From Rapana venosa (lineage: Eukaryota; Mollusca; Gastropoda; Neogastropoda; Muricidae), in the NCBI GenBank assembly GCA_028751875.1, contig CM054158.1:5288828-5352827 (forward strand): a stretch of 64,000 nt of DNA. The letters run 5' to 3'. Both the position numbers and the translations under genes were made by a program. A model generated the notes under the pieces. That model did not search any database. It was not told the DNA's origin and saw nothing but the letters and a program-made list of their open reading frames with translations. Positions 11,356 through 23,895 of this stretch are shown here, one piece after another; position 1 is the stretch's first letter, and each line of letters opens with the position of its first letter.

Positions 11356-13080
11356 AAAAAGAAAATTGACACCTTTGTTGTCATGTAAGGCAGTTAGTTC
11401 CAGCGACCAATTGCTGGGCTACACATTTTTGACCACGCATTTGCCCACTTTGTACTGGGCCTTGTCAAGTCTGCAAGTCCCGTGTTGGATCATAACAACC
11501 CTCACAACACACAACATTAAACCATAATCATTAACTCTGAACATAAGCACGATTTTCGTGTTGTATTGCACAGTATTTTTATGGTTCTGTACCGTATGCA
11601 TGCATTTGTTTTCGTTGGTGTTGGTGCTGTGTTGTGTTGTGACTTGTATCCACTGGCCGCGGTGTTTGTTAGCTATGGCAGCATTGTGTTTGTATTGTTT
11701 GTACGTGTTGCTTGCATTGTGATCTGTGGTGGTTTATTGCGTTGTATGTTTGTATTGCATTAATGATATATTTTTTACTGTACAGCATTACATGTTAACT
11801 CTGCTGTTGCTATTGTGTCGTTGTGTTGTATTTGTTTTGTTTGTACTGGTTTTTACCTTGCATGGCATTGTTATATATGTCGTTGTAATGGTTTTGTATT
11901 CTGGTGCACTGTATTGGCATGCAAGTCATCCACGTGTTGTATCGTGTTTGTTGTTGCCATTGTATGAATTTATGCCTTTGGTTCCCCAAGTGTTTAGAAG
12001 CACGTGTCATTCTAGCTGACAAATTCAAGTACCGGTTGGGGGGGGGTTTCCCCCCCCTATCTCTCGCTGTTTAGCTGCATGCAGAGAGTCACACAATACA
12101 AATACAAGACTCGACGAACAGAACTTGCACCTATGTGACCACCTGACGAAACATCCTCCAATACGGCATTGAGATCATGCCAAAACAAAACTCAAGACAA
12201 ACAGTGCCCAGCCAATCACACCAAATCATGAAAAGCACGAAAGTTATTGATCAGGTCGAAGACCGAATTCGCGCATAGAACTGAACAAACAGTAGCAGCA
12301 ATGGCGAAGCTGCAAGACCATCTGAAGCCGAAACATCTCTCTCAGGACGAAGGTCTAGCTACTGCTGCACTATCCATCTTTAACAAGCTTAGGGCACGAA
12401 GCCTGTCATGAATCATTCTACAAAGAAGGGTTCCTGCTATAATGAGATGCCGTCAAAACTCCAGCATTTCACACACTGGACCAACATTACAAAACGAAGA
12501 AGCGACAAACCACACACTACAATAAACAACTACGAAAACCTGCGGACCACATCAAGAATAGGTAGCTCAGATGATGACATGTGACAAAGCTGGGCTCTCA
12601 GACCATTCGGTACCTAGAACATGCAGGGAAGAAGCGTGCAGGCCGATAAGCAATGGGCACAGACAGCATCAATGAATGGACCGGAAGTCTTTTCCCACAA
12701 CCCAGCCGTGCTCACAAACGCCGCAAAGGAGCCAGCTGGTGCAACTTCGTCACTGCAATGACCTACGACACCGAGGTTAATGAGCAGGTAGATGAGTGTA
12801 TTCGTTTGCATGGTTATCTATGGGATTTGTAGCGTGGTTTTGCTGTATTTTTGGACTGTAATTATTGTGCTGTTTTTGCATTATTTTATGCATTTATTTT
12901 TGTTGTCTAGAGAAGGATAATCAATCATGCCAATGTTTCACACCCAGTCCCCTTTGTTGAGATTTTGAAAAAACGTTCAGCTGTGCCCATTGTTACATAC
13001 GTCACCTACTCTTCTGATACGCGACAGCTTATCACCTTTGGTAGATGTTCTGTATACGATTGCCTCGTTTTAGTCTCATC
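11356..13080. other. Unassigned sequence, partly TTGTATTG-rich
   Basis: 11,560-11,900 is T/G-rich with recurring TTGTATTG- and TTGTGTTG-like pentamer drift, perhaps an old decayed pentanucleotide array. 12,060-12,820 is clean, A/C-rich and unique-looking, without an ORF above about 65 codons. No gene or element was recognised. Confidence 0.45.
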
Positions 13081-13603
13081 AAAAACTGCATATACATATA
13101 ACACACAATACACACAAACACAAATCAACACACACTAATTCACACCATCTTCGCACAAACGTAAAAAACCCTGGTTCGCTTTCGATAAAATAGCCAATTT
13201 GTGATCGGTGAAAGCAGAGTCAAATTCACAAATCCGCAGACACTCGAGACTGATTAAAAAAGCACATAAAGACTTTTCCATTTTCCTCGATAGAAAATAA
13301 TAAAATAAATAAATAAATAAAATAAATAACACACACACACAAACACACAAAACACGCACACATACACACTACACACACACACAGACCACACACACACCAA
13401 GCTCGCACACACACACACACAAACAAAGTACCACACAACACACACTCACACACAACAACACACCCACACACACACACACGCCCACCACACGACCTAAACC
13501 CACACACACACACACAAACACACGCGCGCGCGCCACAACACACACATAAATAACACACAAATCACAACACACAATCACACACACACACACATACACACAC
13601 ACA

Positions 13604-13643
<40 letters not shown>

Positions 13644-13690
13644 ACATACACACACACACACACACACACGAAACACACACACGAAACACA
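13080..13690. repeat. (CA)n microsatellite
   Basis: Nearly continuous CA from about 13,330 to 13,690, preceded by CA patches and an (AAAT)-like tract at 13,300-13,330. Cys/Val-rich minus-strand frames are translations of it. Confidence 0.95.
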
Positions 13691-14012
13691 CATCACAACC
13701 CATCATCATCATCATATTCTCATCTACATCAGCATCACCAGCCTAACCTCACCACCACCACCCACCATCCCACCTAATAAAGTGTGTGGGTTGTTAAAAA
13801 AACCCCCCCCCACCCCCCCCACCTCCACCAGCTTATCACCACCACCAACTCCACACCCACCCGACAACCACCACCAACAACCTGCAGATGCACATGATCT
13901 CATCATCTCCAGCACCACCTCTACCACCGCCACCATCATCACCATCACCACATCATCATCATCATCATCATCAAATCATCATCATCCATCATCATCATCA
14001 TCACCATCATAC
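13691..14012. repeat. (CAT)n and (CAC)n triplet tracts
   Basis: CAT at 13,700-13,715 and 13,950-14,010, and CAC/ACC-rich at 13,740-13,950 with a C run at about 13,803-13,820. The 153-codon His/Pro/Ser-rich frame over it is not a gene. Confidence 0.9.
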
Positions 14013-14200
14013 AAACAGATTGATACCTTCCAGCTTCGCCTCCCCGAAAATTTTTCCGGAGGAATCTTTTGGCAGAAAAATGCTTTCGCAAAGAGTCCTG
14101 GAAGCGCTTTCGGTGCCTTTTGTAACACTTGTCCTTATACAGGCAGCCTGGTCATAGACCCTACACCGGACTTACAAACTTGCTCCATTTCAGTTATTCA
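14013..14200. other. Short spacer, unassigned
   Basis: About 190 bp of mixed sequence between triplet and TA tracts; no match was seen. Confidence 0.4.
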
Positions 14201-14290
14201 TATCTGTATATATTATATTATATATCTATATCTATATATCTAATCCATATATCTATCTAGCTAGATTCTTTATGTATTTATATAATATAT

Positions 14291-14322
<32 letters not shown>

Positions 14323-14372
14323 AATAATATAGGATATATATATATATATATTTAAAAATATATATATTACAC
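14200..14372. repeat. (TA)n microsatellite
   Basis: TATATA tracts with ATCTATAT interruptions. Confidence 0.95.
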
Positions 14373-15075
14373 ATGCGCCAATCACGAACGCATTGAAACT
14401 TCGCAGACGACAACTTGCACACACACACACACACACACACACACACCACACACACACACATTACACACACACGCTAAATCACACACACGGTAATTTCACA
14501 CCACACGCTAAACATCACACACCACACACACACACACACAACACACACAACACACACACAACACACACAGCACGCACACACTACATAAAATACGCACAAC
14601 ACAAACACACACACACACACACTAAACACACACACATACACTACGTAACCGCACACCACATAAAAAACGTCCACATCACACACACTCTAACATAAATAAC
14701 ACACTCACCACACTATAGAACTAACAACGCACTACACAGTACAAAACCACAAAGCAAACACGCCCACACTCCACTGTTATCTCACACAATGACACACACA
14801 AAGACACACACACTCAGACACACAAACATACACAAAAAACACTCACACAAAATTCACAAACACCACACACACCACACACAAACACACACACACACACAAC
14901 ACACACACACCCAACGCACACACCACCACAAAACCACTGTAACGCAACCACACCACCACCACCACCCATATCACAACCACCACCACCAATAGCAACAACA
15001 ACACAACTACATACAGCAATTAACGCCATCATTACACCAAGCCACAACCAATAACAAACAAGCAACATAATCACG
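14373..15075. repeat. (CA)n microsatellite cluster with CAC tail
   Basis: CA tracts at 14,418-14,470, 14,515-14,640 and 14,785-14,925, then ACC/CAC at 14,948-14,990. It is strongly C/A on the plus strand. Confidence 0.95.
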
Positions 15076-15246
15076 AAATCATAATATTTGGTGGCACGTA
15101 CTTTGGAGGTAATCGTGCCTATACAATTGAGTGTTTAATCTATAGAAAATACCATTAAATGGTGTGTGTGTTGTTGTGTGTGTGTCCTTTGTGTGTGTTT
15201 GTTTTTCAAAAGAAAAGGGAGAGAGAGCTAGAGAAAGAGAGAAGAG

Positions 15247-15285
<39 letters not shown>

Positions 15286-15640
15286 AGAGAGAGAGAGAGA
15301 GAGAGAGAGCGAGAAGAGAGAGAGAGACACAAAGCGAGAAAGAGAGAGAGAACAGATACAGAACAGAGAGAAGACAGAGAGACCGAAAGAGAGAAATAAC
15401 AGCAGAGACAAGACAGAGCTTGCCAGTATAGACCCACATGCGCATATTTCTTTGTATGCGAGTGCATGTGTGTTGTTTTTTGTGTGCGTGCAGCTATGAA
15501 TTAACGTCTAGTCTGCGAACATCTAAACGATACTATTTGAAGAGAAGAACCACACCCAAACCCATAACAACAACAACAAAACAGCAACAACAACATCAAC
15601 ATCAACAACAGCATCACTTACAACAGCAACGCTAACAACT
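15076..15640. repeat. GT, (GA)n and CAA-type tracts
   Basis: A GT patch at 15,160-15,203, a GA tract at 15,215-15,420, and a CAACAA-type tract at 15,565-15,632, with about 80 bp of unassigned sequence at each junction. Arg/Glu and Ser/Leu frames are repeat translations. Confidence 0.9.
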
Positions 15641-15699
15641 TCATAGTTAAGCAGCGGGATATCTCGTGGTCGAGCACTACTCGCTTTCCCCCAGCAAGT

Positions 15700-15960
15700 A
15701 AGCACGCGAGCGTGTTACCAGTGGATTGGGTACCCTTTGCGCGCCTTGCGTCAGTACAGTTTTCCCCAGTTACTCATCTGTAAATGGGTACCTGCCCTCT
15801 TTAGGTCAGAAGTAAACCGAGGAGAGGAGATGGCGCCGCCCACAATATGCTGCCCTAAGAAGTGAGGTCTCTTTGACGCTTCGCTAACCCTACGACCTTA
15901 TAGGTTATGGGATTCCATTATCTTTACCTATATACCATACCTTGATTCATTGCGTTCTAA
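15700..15960 (+). mobile_element. tRNA-type SINE, type 2 (cleanest copy)
   Basis: The order of blocks is 'CCCCAGTTACTCATCTGTAAA' minus its last base (15,760-15,785), 'TGGGTACCTGCCC', 'TTTAGGTCAG', 'GGCGCCGCCCACAATATG', 'CTGCCCTAAGAAGTGAGG', 'ACGACCTTATAGG' and a short tail. It is the best readable copy of the family also present, inverted, at 1-235 and 1,065-1,250. The A and B boxes upstream are not convincing, so the head may be truncated. Confidence 0.7.
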
Positions 15961-16139
15961 TAGTCCTCGAAAACGAAAGAAATGCTTGCGCATTGAAAGC
16001 GGCACAGTGAAGTCTGTACTGCCACTCAATTGTTCCAAGGCAAGCACTCAGTCCCCGTGAACACCAACCCTTCTTATCTGCAAATCTACACAGCATCATT
16101 ATTTCTATTACGAATTTTTGAATGCTACGGAATCATGCC

Positions 16140-16475
16140 TAGGAACGGGATGCCATATGTGGTCTTAACAATGCGCTTGCAATCGACGATCCGTTCGATT
16201 CCGTCCAAGGGACATTTTCCCCTGGATTAACATCAGTGCAACTCCACTCCCGCCCGAAAGTCCTTCGGATAGACTATAAACGAAACCCTGAGTGCGAACG
16301 CACCAGAACATCTTCGCACACGTTAAAAACCATGTTACGTTTTTTGGTAAGAGTAGGCCATTTGGTCGGTGGAACAGGAGACAATTGTATAAAAATCCCA
16401 GTACACACGGGGATTTGATGTAAAAACGCACAGAAGTGCTTAGATGATCATCCTGATATAAAAGATAACATAAAA
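16140..16475 (+). mobile_element. tRNA-headed SINE, type C (near full length)
   Basis: The head at 16,140-16,210 has a B box 'CCGTTCGATTCC'. It is followed by 'TTTTCCCCTGGATTAACATC', 'AGTCCTTCGGATAGAC', 'CGAACGCACCAGAACATC', 'GGTAAGAGTAGGCCA', 'CCCAGTACACACGGGGAT' and the tail 'AAGTGCTTAGATGATC...TCCTGATATAAAAG'. It is colinear with the inverted copy at 60,540-60,970. No protein is encoded. Confidence 0.8.
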
Positions 16476-16479
16476 TAAA

Positions 16480-17252
16480 TTATTAATAAATAAACACGCG
16501 TGCGCGCACACACACATCAAACTTATACACGCACAATAAATACTCATACTGAACAACACACCACACACACCACACACACACACACATGCACACACACATA
16601 CAAACACAACGCAACGCACGCACACACTTCCACGCAACCATGCACCACATCGGATGAAGATTATCACACCATAATACCATCCTTCATTCATCTCCATTCA
16701 AAATTATCTCAATCCCTTTAAAACAAATTTGAAGACATGAACATAACATCAAATAAAGTCAACAAAACACCCCGAAAAAGAAACCAACTATAATTACTCT
16801 TAAATGAACTAATAAAGTTTCCAACACCGCTGCTGACGTCACAACTGTTTGTAAACAGGCGTCACTCCAACGCACTGTACCACTGGTGAACAAGGTTCCA
16901 TGTTTCAACACGTAACAGTTGATATCCAATGTGATTATTTTTTCAATCAAGTGTAGACATCCAAAAATATTCCTCAATCACAATTCGTAGCTGTCAATTC
17001 GAATTCAACACATATGTCTGCATTATTTGTAATGCCCGTGCAATCACATACACACACTACATTACTACGGTTGTAAGCACATATGCAAATGATCACACGC
17101 ACCGGGCAGAACACCATGCACAAGCGTGCACGCCGTACCCAAACACACCAACACACACAACCGACACCTTCACCCCCCCTCCCCTCTCACACACACATAG
17201 ATACACAAACACAAATAGATAAAGAATATATATACATATACAAATATACATA

Positions 17253-17296
<44 letters not shown>

Positions 17297-17300
17297 ATAT
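16480..17300. repeat. CA and TA microsatellites with unassigned spacer
   Basis: CA tracts at 16,500-16,625 and 17,140-17,215, and a long TA tract at about 17,227-17,292. The 16,640-17,135 part is A-rich mixed sequence with no recognised gene. Confidence 0.8.
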
Positions 17301-17420
17301 AATGATATATTACCACAAAAGACAAAGACAAAAAAAGAAAACAAACAAACGAAAAGAGAGAAATAGAAAAACAAACAACTTATAAAGTCATAAAAATTAA
17401 CATCTACATATTGTAAAATT
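17295..17420 (-). mobile_element. R1 repeat fragment
   Basis: The plus strand carries 'ACTTATAAAGTCATAAAA' then 'CATCTACATATTGT', the same end as the R1 copies at 5,480-5,530 and 28,400-28,440. The G-tract core and the tail are absent. Confidence 0.45.
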
Positions 17421-17509
17421 GTAACATGTTACACATAGTTGTTACACGTAACAATAAGATGTTGAAACCCAGAAGACGAATAAAATACTGAAAATAACAC
17501 AGACACACA

Positions 17510-17678
17510 ATATATAGAGATAGATAGATAGATAGATAGATGGATAGATAGATAGATGGATAGATACATTCATACATACATATATATATATATATATATA
17601 ATATATATATATATATATACATATACAAATATGTATATATATATTTATATATGTGTGTGTATGTGGTTGTTTTGTATA

Positions 17679-17756
<78 letters not shown>

Positions 17757-17790
17757 TTCTCTCTCCCTCTCTCTCTCTTTTTCTTTAAAA
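17510..17790. repeat. (GATA)n, (TA)n, (CT)n stacked microsatellites
   Basis: GATA/GATG at 17,518-17,568, TA at 17,579-17,655 and CT at 17,682-17,780, directly abutting the inverted duplication. Confidence 0.95.
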
Positions 17791-18157
17791 AAAGTTTTTT
17801 TCCTTTGCTTCTTCTGCTTGAAAGTAGGAGTACTGAGTGCATTTTTAAATGTGACCCCATGGGCGGGGACTGGATGTAAAAAAGAACATGAATACTTATT
17901 CATTATCCTGAAAAAAATATTTTGTTTCTATTACTTACAATGTGTAGATGTTCTTTTTATGACTTTATTGGCTTTTCCCCCTCTTTATTACGTGAGTGTA
18001 TGGGTATTGCACTTATTTTATTACCATGACATTCAATTTGCAGGAGCAGAATTAAAAAGTGTTTGTGTTGATCGTGTGCTATGTATTACATATTTAGTAT
18101 TATCCCTGAAACACCCCCACCCCACCCCACACCCCCACACACACGCTCAAACAAACA

Positions 18158-18194
<37 letters not shown>

Positions 18195-18416
18195 TCACCC
18201 ACTCACCCACTCATATTCTCTCCCTCAACGACTGTATAGTTTTAAATTTCTTCTTGGTTTGTTTCTTGTTTTTATTGTGTGGATGTATGGGTATTAAATT
18301 TATTTTTATCATGACATATAATTTGAAACGAGTAGAATCTAAAATGAGTGTTGATGGGATGGCATACTGTTTTGGGATTTATATATTGGATATTATCTCT
18401 GAAATACACACACACA

Positions 18417-18451
<35 letters not shown>

Positions 18452-18993
18452 ACCTTTTATCGTCCTGCTTATAGTCATAGTATATCCTGATGAAGGATTC
18501 ATATTTTTATATTTTCAATACTTTATTGGACTTGCCTCTGTACTTAAGTTTTAATGAGTGCCCTATTTCAATATCTTATAATTATGTATAACAAGTATGT
18601 GTACCATTTGACAATGTGTAGATGTTTATCTTTATGACTTATTAAGTTTGGTTGTGTTATTTTTTTTTTGGCTTTGTTGTTGTTCTTGTTCTTGTTGTTG
18701 TTGTTTGTCTGTTTTTCTCTTTTTTATCATCTTTTGTTGGTTTGGTTTTTTCTTCTCTTTTGTTTGTTTGTTTGTTTTGGTTACGGTTTTTTGGGGGTGG
18801 GGGTAGGGGTGGGGTATTTTTAGGATTTTCTTTTAATTGCTTGCTTTGGGGGGGGGGAGGGTTGTTGGGGGGGGGGGGGGGGGTTGTTGGGGGGGAGCTG
18901 TTTGAAAAGGGTTATTTCCCCTTGTTTTTATTGTGAGACTGTATAAGTATTGGGTTATTATTATTAAGGTGTATCCCTAACGGGGCGGGGACT
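17760..18993 (+). repeat. Left arm of ~1.2 kb inverted duplication
   Basis: In order: a CTTTAAAAAAAG junction, 'GCTTCTTCTGCTTGAAAG', a SINE tail ('GGGGACTGGATGTAAAA', 17,866-17,930), two related units each with 'GTATGGGTATT', a CATGACAT core and a microsatellite (17,935-18,220 and 18,240-18,450), and finally an R1 copy (18,600-18,993) clipped by the gap. The same blocks appear in reverse complement and reverse order at 28,040-29,350. Open frames here (for example 17,653-18,297) are not genes. The right arm is much noisier than this one. Confidence 0.8.
18600..18993 (+). mobile_element. R1 repeat copy 2 (clipped by assembly gap)
   Basis: From 'CAATGTGTAGATGTTTATC' through the TTG-rich stretch and G-tracts (10 G at 18,848, 17 G at 18,867), then 'GAGCTGTTTGAAAAGGG', to 'TATCCCTAACGGGGCGGGGA' minus the last base. 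The gap begins where the tail should follow. Confidence 0.75.
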
Positions 18994-19493
18994 NNNNNNN
19001 NNNNNNNNNNNNNNNNNNNNNNNNNNNNNNNNNNNNNNNNNNNNNNNNNNNNNNNNNNNNNNNNNNNNNNNNNNNNNNNNNNNNNNNNNNNNNNNNNNNN
19101 NNNNNNNNNNNNNNNNNNNNNNNNNNNNNNNNNNNNNNNNNNNNNNNNNNNNNNNNNNNNNNNNNNNNNNNNNNNNNNNNNNNNNNNNNNNNNNNNNNNN
19201 NNNNNNNNNNNNNNNNNNNNNNNNNNNNNNNNNNNNNNNNNNNNNNNNNNNNNNNNNNNNNNNNNNNNNNNNNNNNNNNNNNNNNNNNNNNNNNNNNNNN
19301 NNNNNNNNNNNNNNNNNNNNNNNNNNNNNNNNNNNNNNNNNNNNNNNNNNNNNNNNNNNNNNNNNNNNNNNNNNNNNNNNNNNNNNNNNNNNNNNNNNNN
19401 NNNNNNNNNNNNNNNNNNNNNNNNNNNNNNNNNNNNNNNNNNNNNNNNNNNNNNNNNNNNNNNNNNNNNNNNNNNNNNNNNNNNNNNNNNNNN
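18994..19493. other. Assembly gap, 500 N
   Basis: Exactly 500 N, the same size as the second gap, so the length is likely a placeholder. ORFs translated through it are meaningless. Confidence 1.
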
Positions 19494-20590
19494 GAACCCG
19501 GGGACTGAGGGGTGGGGCCGGGGGGAACAAAAAAATGGCCCTTTTAAACAAATAAATTTTTTTATATTAAAGGGGAAACAAGGGAAAACTTTTGGGGCCC
19601 CTTTTGGTTTGGTGCGGGGAAATTTATTCACGAATAAAACCAAAAACCGGGTTTAAAGGGTAAAAAAGGAAAAAATTTAAAACTTTTTGGGGAAAAAGGA
19701 CGAAAGGGGGGTTTTATTTTCCCAAGCCCAAATAAAAAGCCAAAAGGGGAAACCGAGGCCCTCCCCGGGGTGGGGGGTCGGGCCCAAAGACCTTTTCGGA
19801 ATAAAAAAACGGGTAAATACCCCCATTTTTAAAAATTATGGGGGCTAGAAAAGGGGAATTACTATTTTCTACCCTCGAAAAAGCTTTTTTACGTTTTTTT
19901 CGGGTTGGGTTCTTTGCCCGGGGCTCATTTTTGGCCCCACTCCTTTTTTTTTTGCTTTTTCAAGTCTTGATGCAATTTTCGGGAAATTTTTGGGTTTTTT
20001 GGGTTTAACCAGTTTTTTACTAGTACAAAATATTGCCCCTTGGGGGCCAGGTACCCAAGCCCCTTTTGTAAACAAAATTGGGGCCCTGGCACCTCCCGGA
20101 TCCCCACAGCCCCCTGCGCCTTTTATTTGCCGGGCATATAGGCTTTGGGCCACAGTTTTCGGGAAAGCGAGGTGCTCGGACCACGGGAGCTATCCCGCCC
20201 CCCTTTTTCCCTTTTCCTTTTTTATCGGGCGTTTTTTAACAATTCGGGGTTTTTTTCCATTGTTTTCAAATTTTTGGTTGTTGGTTTTGGCACGTTCCCC
20301 ATTTTAACCCCGGGGGGTTCCCCCAAAGAATATGTGCTCTAAATTCTTTCCCAAACCCGGGTTTTTCACCGGTGAGAGGGTTTGAAAAAAAAAAAAAAAC
20401 AAAAAAAGATGAAAGGGTGTTTTGTGTTAAAACCTTTTCAAAATTGTATTGCAAAATTATGACGGTTTAGCCATACCACAACTTTAGGGGAAATACTTTC
20501 AAAAATTATTTGTATATGCTTTTGTTTCTAAAGGCCCAAAAAGTCCAAAAAACTTCCCCTCTTGAACCTCAGAGCTCTAGCCCCAAAGGG

Positions 20591-20651
<61 letters not shown>

Positions 20652-20869
20652 ATTCACAATCAATTTAAATTTTCCCAAAGACCCCACTTTTGAATTTTTT
20701 TTGTCATTGAGACTTTTTTCCCCCGGGTTTTTAAAAAATAGGGGGGAAAAAATAGCCAAATTTTTGAAATAAAAAAGTTTTTTTCACCACACACACAACC
20801 CCAACACCGCAAAAGCGCGCCCCGCAAAGAAAAAGGCGGGGCCCCGGGACAAAAAACCTTCGGGATGGC
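19494..20869. other. Unassigned noisy sequence with 56-A run
   Basis: It is dominated by short homopolymers. A pure A run lies at 20,593-20,648; it could be a retroposon tail, but no element body is readable next to it. No gene was supported. Confidence 0.5.
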
Positions 20870-21080
20870 TAAAAAACCGGGGTTTTCCCCGTGTGCGAAG
20901 CATGGGAAAAACATTTTGCCAAAACGTTTTAAATTTCCCTTTTTCCCCTTTTCGACAGGTAGGCTATTGTGTGCCGGAGGAACAATGGGGAAAATTTTCA
21001 AAACCGCAAAACACAGGGGACTGGGGTTAAAAAAAACCATGAGTGCTTATTCCTTTCCCTCCAAAAATAAGAATAATTTT
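20870..21080 (+). mobile_element. SINE type C, 3' half (noisy)
   Basis: Blocks 'GTGTGCGAAGCATGG', 'GGTAGGCTATTGTGTGCCGG', 'CACAGGGGACTGGGGTTAAA' and 'CATGAGTGCTTATTCC' occur in family order. Confidence 0.65.
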
Positions 21081-22050
21081 AAAAAATTTAAAAAAAAACC
21101 CACTCACACAAAAAACACAAACACACCAAAAACACCGTTTTCGTGCTTTTTCCTGGCTAGATTTTGGGGGGTCCGGGGGGGTTGAAATGTGTTATTTTTT
21201 TTATTCGGTTTAGGGTGTGTGTGTTTGGTTAAACTTATTTAAAGGGGGTTTTTAAAAAAAATTTTTTTCCACAATTTTATTAGGGTTGGTGGTGTTTTGG
21301 GGGAAGGGGGGTTTTTTTTTTGGATCAGGTTTTGTGTTATTTTATGTGAGAAATTTTTTACTTACATTTGGGATTTTTTTTAGCCTTACCGCTTTAACCC
21401 CCAAAAAACCAATTATCTAGCGGAAAGGGGCGGCAAAGGGAAAAGTTCAAAGTGTTTGGTTAGGATTGAATAATCGCCCCTCTATACAGAGAAAAAAACC
21501 CACAAGGGGGAGTGAAAAGTTTGACCAGGGCAAGAAAAAAAAAGCAAGGGAAAAAAGGGCAGAGAGCAAAACCCCAAAAACCAAGGGCTTTTATTTTTGG
21601 CTGAAAGGCCTACCCTCCAAGGGTGTCTGTAAAAGGGTCTGAGGTATGGCTGTTCCCCTGGGCCCCTAAACAGAAAACCTTGGTTGTTGTGTGGTAAATC
21701 TCTTTTCATTTATGTTTAACCCCCTCCACCCCCCTTCGCCCGGGGTTTTTGTAAATGACATAAAACTGCGGGACATGCGGGGGGTTGGGGCCCAAAATGG
21801 GTTTTGTATATTGGGGCCAAAAAGTGAGGGATGATAAAAACATGTGGTTTCATGGACTTCTGAAAACTTTTCCCCCCCTTTTCCCCTCCCCAGTTAGTCT
21901 GTAGACACTTTTTAAAATAAAGCCGAAAAAAACCTGTGTTTTTTTTTGGGTTTTTAATTTTTTTTTTTTTATTTTAGGATTTAGACCTTCCCGAAACCTT
22001 TCTTACGTGATGTGTGTATCTGATGAAAAAATTTTGAGTAAAAAGGAATC
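21081..22050. other. Unassigned noisy sequence
   Basis: A CA-like patch at 21,105-21,135, T runs and G runs. No element or gene was recognised. Confidence 0.5.
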
Positions 22051-22360
22051 ATAAGAAAAATGGGTCTCTCTCTCCCCTCTCTCTCTCTCTCTTCTCCCTT
22101 TTCCCTCTTCTCTCCTCTCTCTCTCTCTTTTCCTTTTTCTCTCTATTCTCTCTCCCACACACCACACACACAAACACACCACACACACCCCACACAGTTC
22201 GCATAAGAGCACACACGATAGTAAAAAACACCAAAAAAATCAAAATTAAAACCCAAAACCTTATATCAAACTATTTTTTCAAACAACGCAGCAGTGAAAA
22301 CATCAACAAAAAACCAAAAAACACCACACACACACACAACACACACCAACACAAAACCAA
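22051..22360. repeat. CT and CA tract region
   Basis: An imperfect CT tract at 22,060-22,155 passes into CA patches at 22,157-22,195 and 22,320-22,360. Confidence 0.85.
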
Positions 22361-23485
22361 AACATTTAGGTGGTGATGTTTGGGAGATAAAGGATGCTTT
22401 TTTGGAAAAGTGGGAAAACAGATATGGGGGGGGATTTTTCAGGTAGGAAAAAAAGTGTGTTTTGGGGGCGGGTTGAAGGTATACAAAAAGGCTTTATAGG
22501 CAAAGGAAAAGGGAGGACTTTCCAGGTGGGGGATCGAAAAAAAAGAAAAGAGTGAGGGCCAACAGTGGTTTGTTTGAAAAAAGGGTAGGTAACCTAAAGG
22601 GACAATGATTTTTAAAGAAAAGCCCCAGTCTTTGGGGTCTCCAGGACTGGAGGAGCCACCCCTTTCCCTAACTGGGAAAAGGCATTTTATACAATCCTTC
22701 GTGTGTGTGTTGGGTTTTGTGTGGGGGTGTATTCACTTTTGGGGAAGGGGAAAATAACCTGTGGCAAATTTTTGTGGTGTGGGGTGTTTAATCTCAAAAC
22801 AGCGGGAATGTGAATTTGGTTGGTGAGTGTAAAAAGTGAGGCCTATTGGTAATAGAGTTTTGAATGGTCTTTGCCTGGAGGTTTTTTCCCCAAGACATCG
22901 TTCTGACTCATACGGTCTTGGAGGATGGTTTGAGGTGTGGTGGGGGTTTTTTTTGTAATTTAAAAGTTTTTTTTCCAAAGATGGTACATTGAATAAGCAA
23001 TCCACTTTTTTTTTTTCAAGCAATCTATCTAAAAACAAATTTTTAATGTTTTATACTAAAATACTACATTATTGAAAACCTTTCCCAATAAATTAAACCC
23101 AGCAAAAAGGGGAAAAAATCTTTTGGTGGTGGTGGGGGTTGGTGTGTGTTGTGTGTGTGTAAACAAATTTTAAAAAATTTGGTGTTGTGTCACCCTGCCC
23201 AAAAAAAGGTGTTTAATGTAAAAAAGAGGGACTAAAAGGGGAAAAATTGTTAATAAGGAAAATTTGGTAGTGTAATGGATGAAAACACCCCACACACCAC
23301 ACACACACACACACAAAACACATACGTGTGCGCGCGGGCAATCTTGCCTGTAGTTTATTTTTTATACCAACACTTCAGAAACCAACTTCCCAAAACCCAA
23401 AACGAAAATGGCTACACATACCCACACCCGTGTGTGCACTTCATTGACTATCAAAAGGGCTTTGGTGGAACGCAACAAGAGGGCA
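22361..23485. other. Unassigned noisy sequence
   Basis: GT patches at 22,700-22,735 and 23,125-23,160 and a CA patch at 23,287-23,330. No coherent ORF. Confidence 0.5.
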
Positions 23486-23489
23486 TACA

Positions 23490-23650
23490 AAACAAAAAAA
23501 AAAAAATGGTCCCAAAACCCAGGTTCTTTTTGGGTGGGGAAAACGATGAAAATTTTCCCAAAAACTGATACATTTGGGGATTGGATGCAAAAAGCGCTTG
23601 GGGGGCTTATTCTTTTATCCTGGAAAAAAAGAATAAAAAAATTTTTAAAA
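23490..23650 (+). mobile_element. SINE type C, 3' tail (noisy)
   Basis: 'GGGGATTGGATGCAAAAAGC' followed by 'GGCTTATTCTTTTATCCTGG' and an A-rich end. It is a terminal fragment of the family. Confidence 0.6.
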
Positions 23651-23789
23651 ATAATAATAAACCCCACACACACCGCACGCACGCACGCTCGAAGGAAATT
23701 TCAGTTTTCCGGGTGATGGGGTTTTTGGCGGAGGCGGGGGAAACAGTTTTTGGGAGAAAAAAATTGCGGGGGAAACCCCACCACACCAC

Positions 23790-23895
23790 CAACACACAGA
23801 GGACTGGACGAAAAAAAAAAAAAGCGGTGTGTGTGCTTATTCCATTATCCTGGAAAAAAAGAATAAAAGGGAATAAAAAATTTAAATTTACTTAA
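23790..23895 (+). mobile_element. SINE tail fragment
   Basis: 'GGACTGGACGAAAAA', then 'GTGCTTATTCCATTATCCTG' and 'AAAAGAATAAAAGGG'. This is a second tail about 200 bp after the previous one. Confidence 0.65.

Noticed and set aside
15159..15499. Arg/Glu-rich coiled-coil protein
   Set aside because: Translation of the GA microsatellite; the opposite strand gives Ser/Leu of the same length.
17653..18297. 214-codon ORF and the 153-codon minus frame over it
   Set aside because: Both begin in CT/TA microsatellites and continue into dispersed-repeat sequence; no protein signature.
18912..19643. 243- and 195-codon frames across the first gap, and similar frames at 58,670-59,309
   Set aside because: They exist only because N bases were translated as X.
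20593..20648. Processed pseudogene or retroposon tail (56 A)
   Set aside because: No readable body or target duplication on either side; left as an A run.
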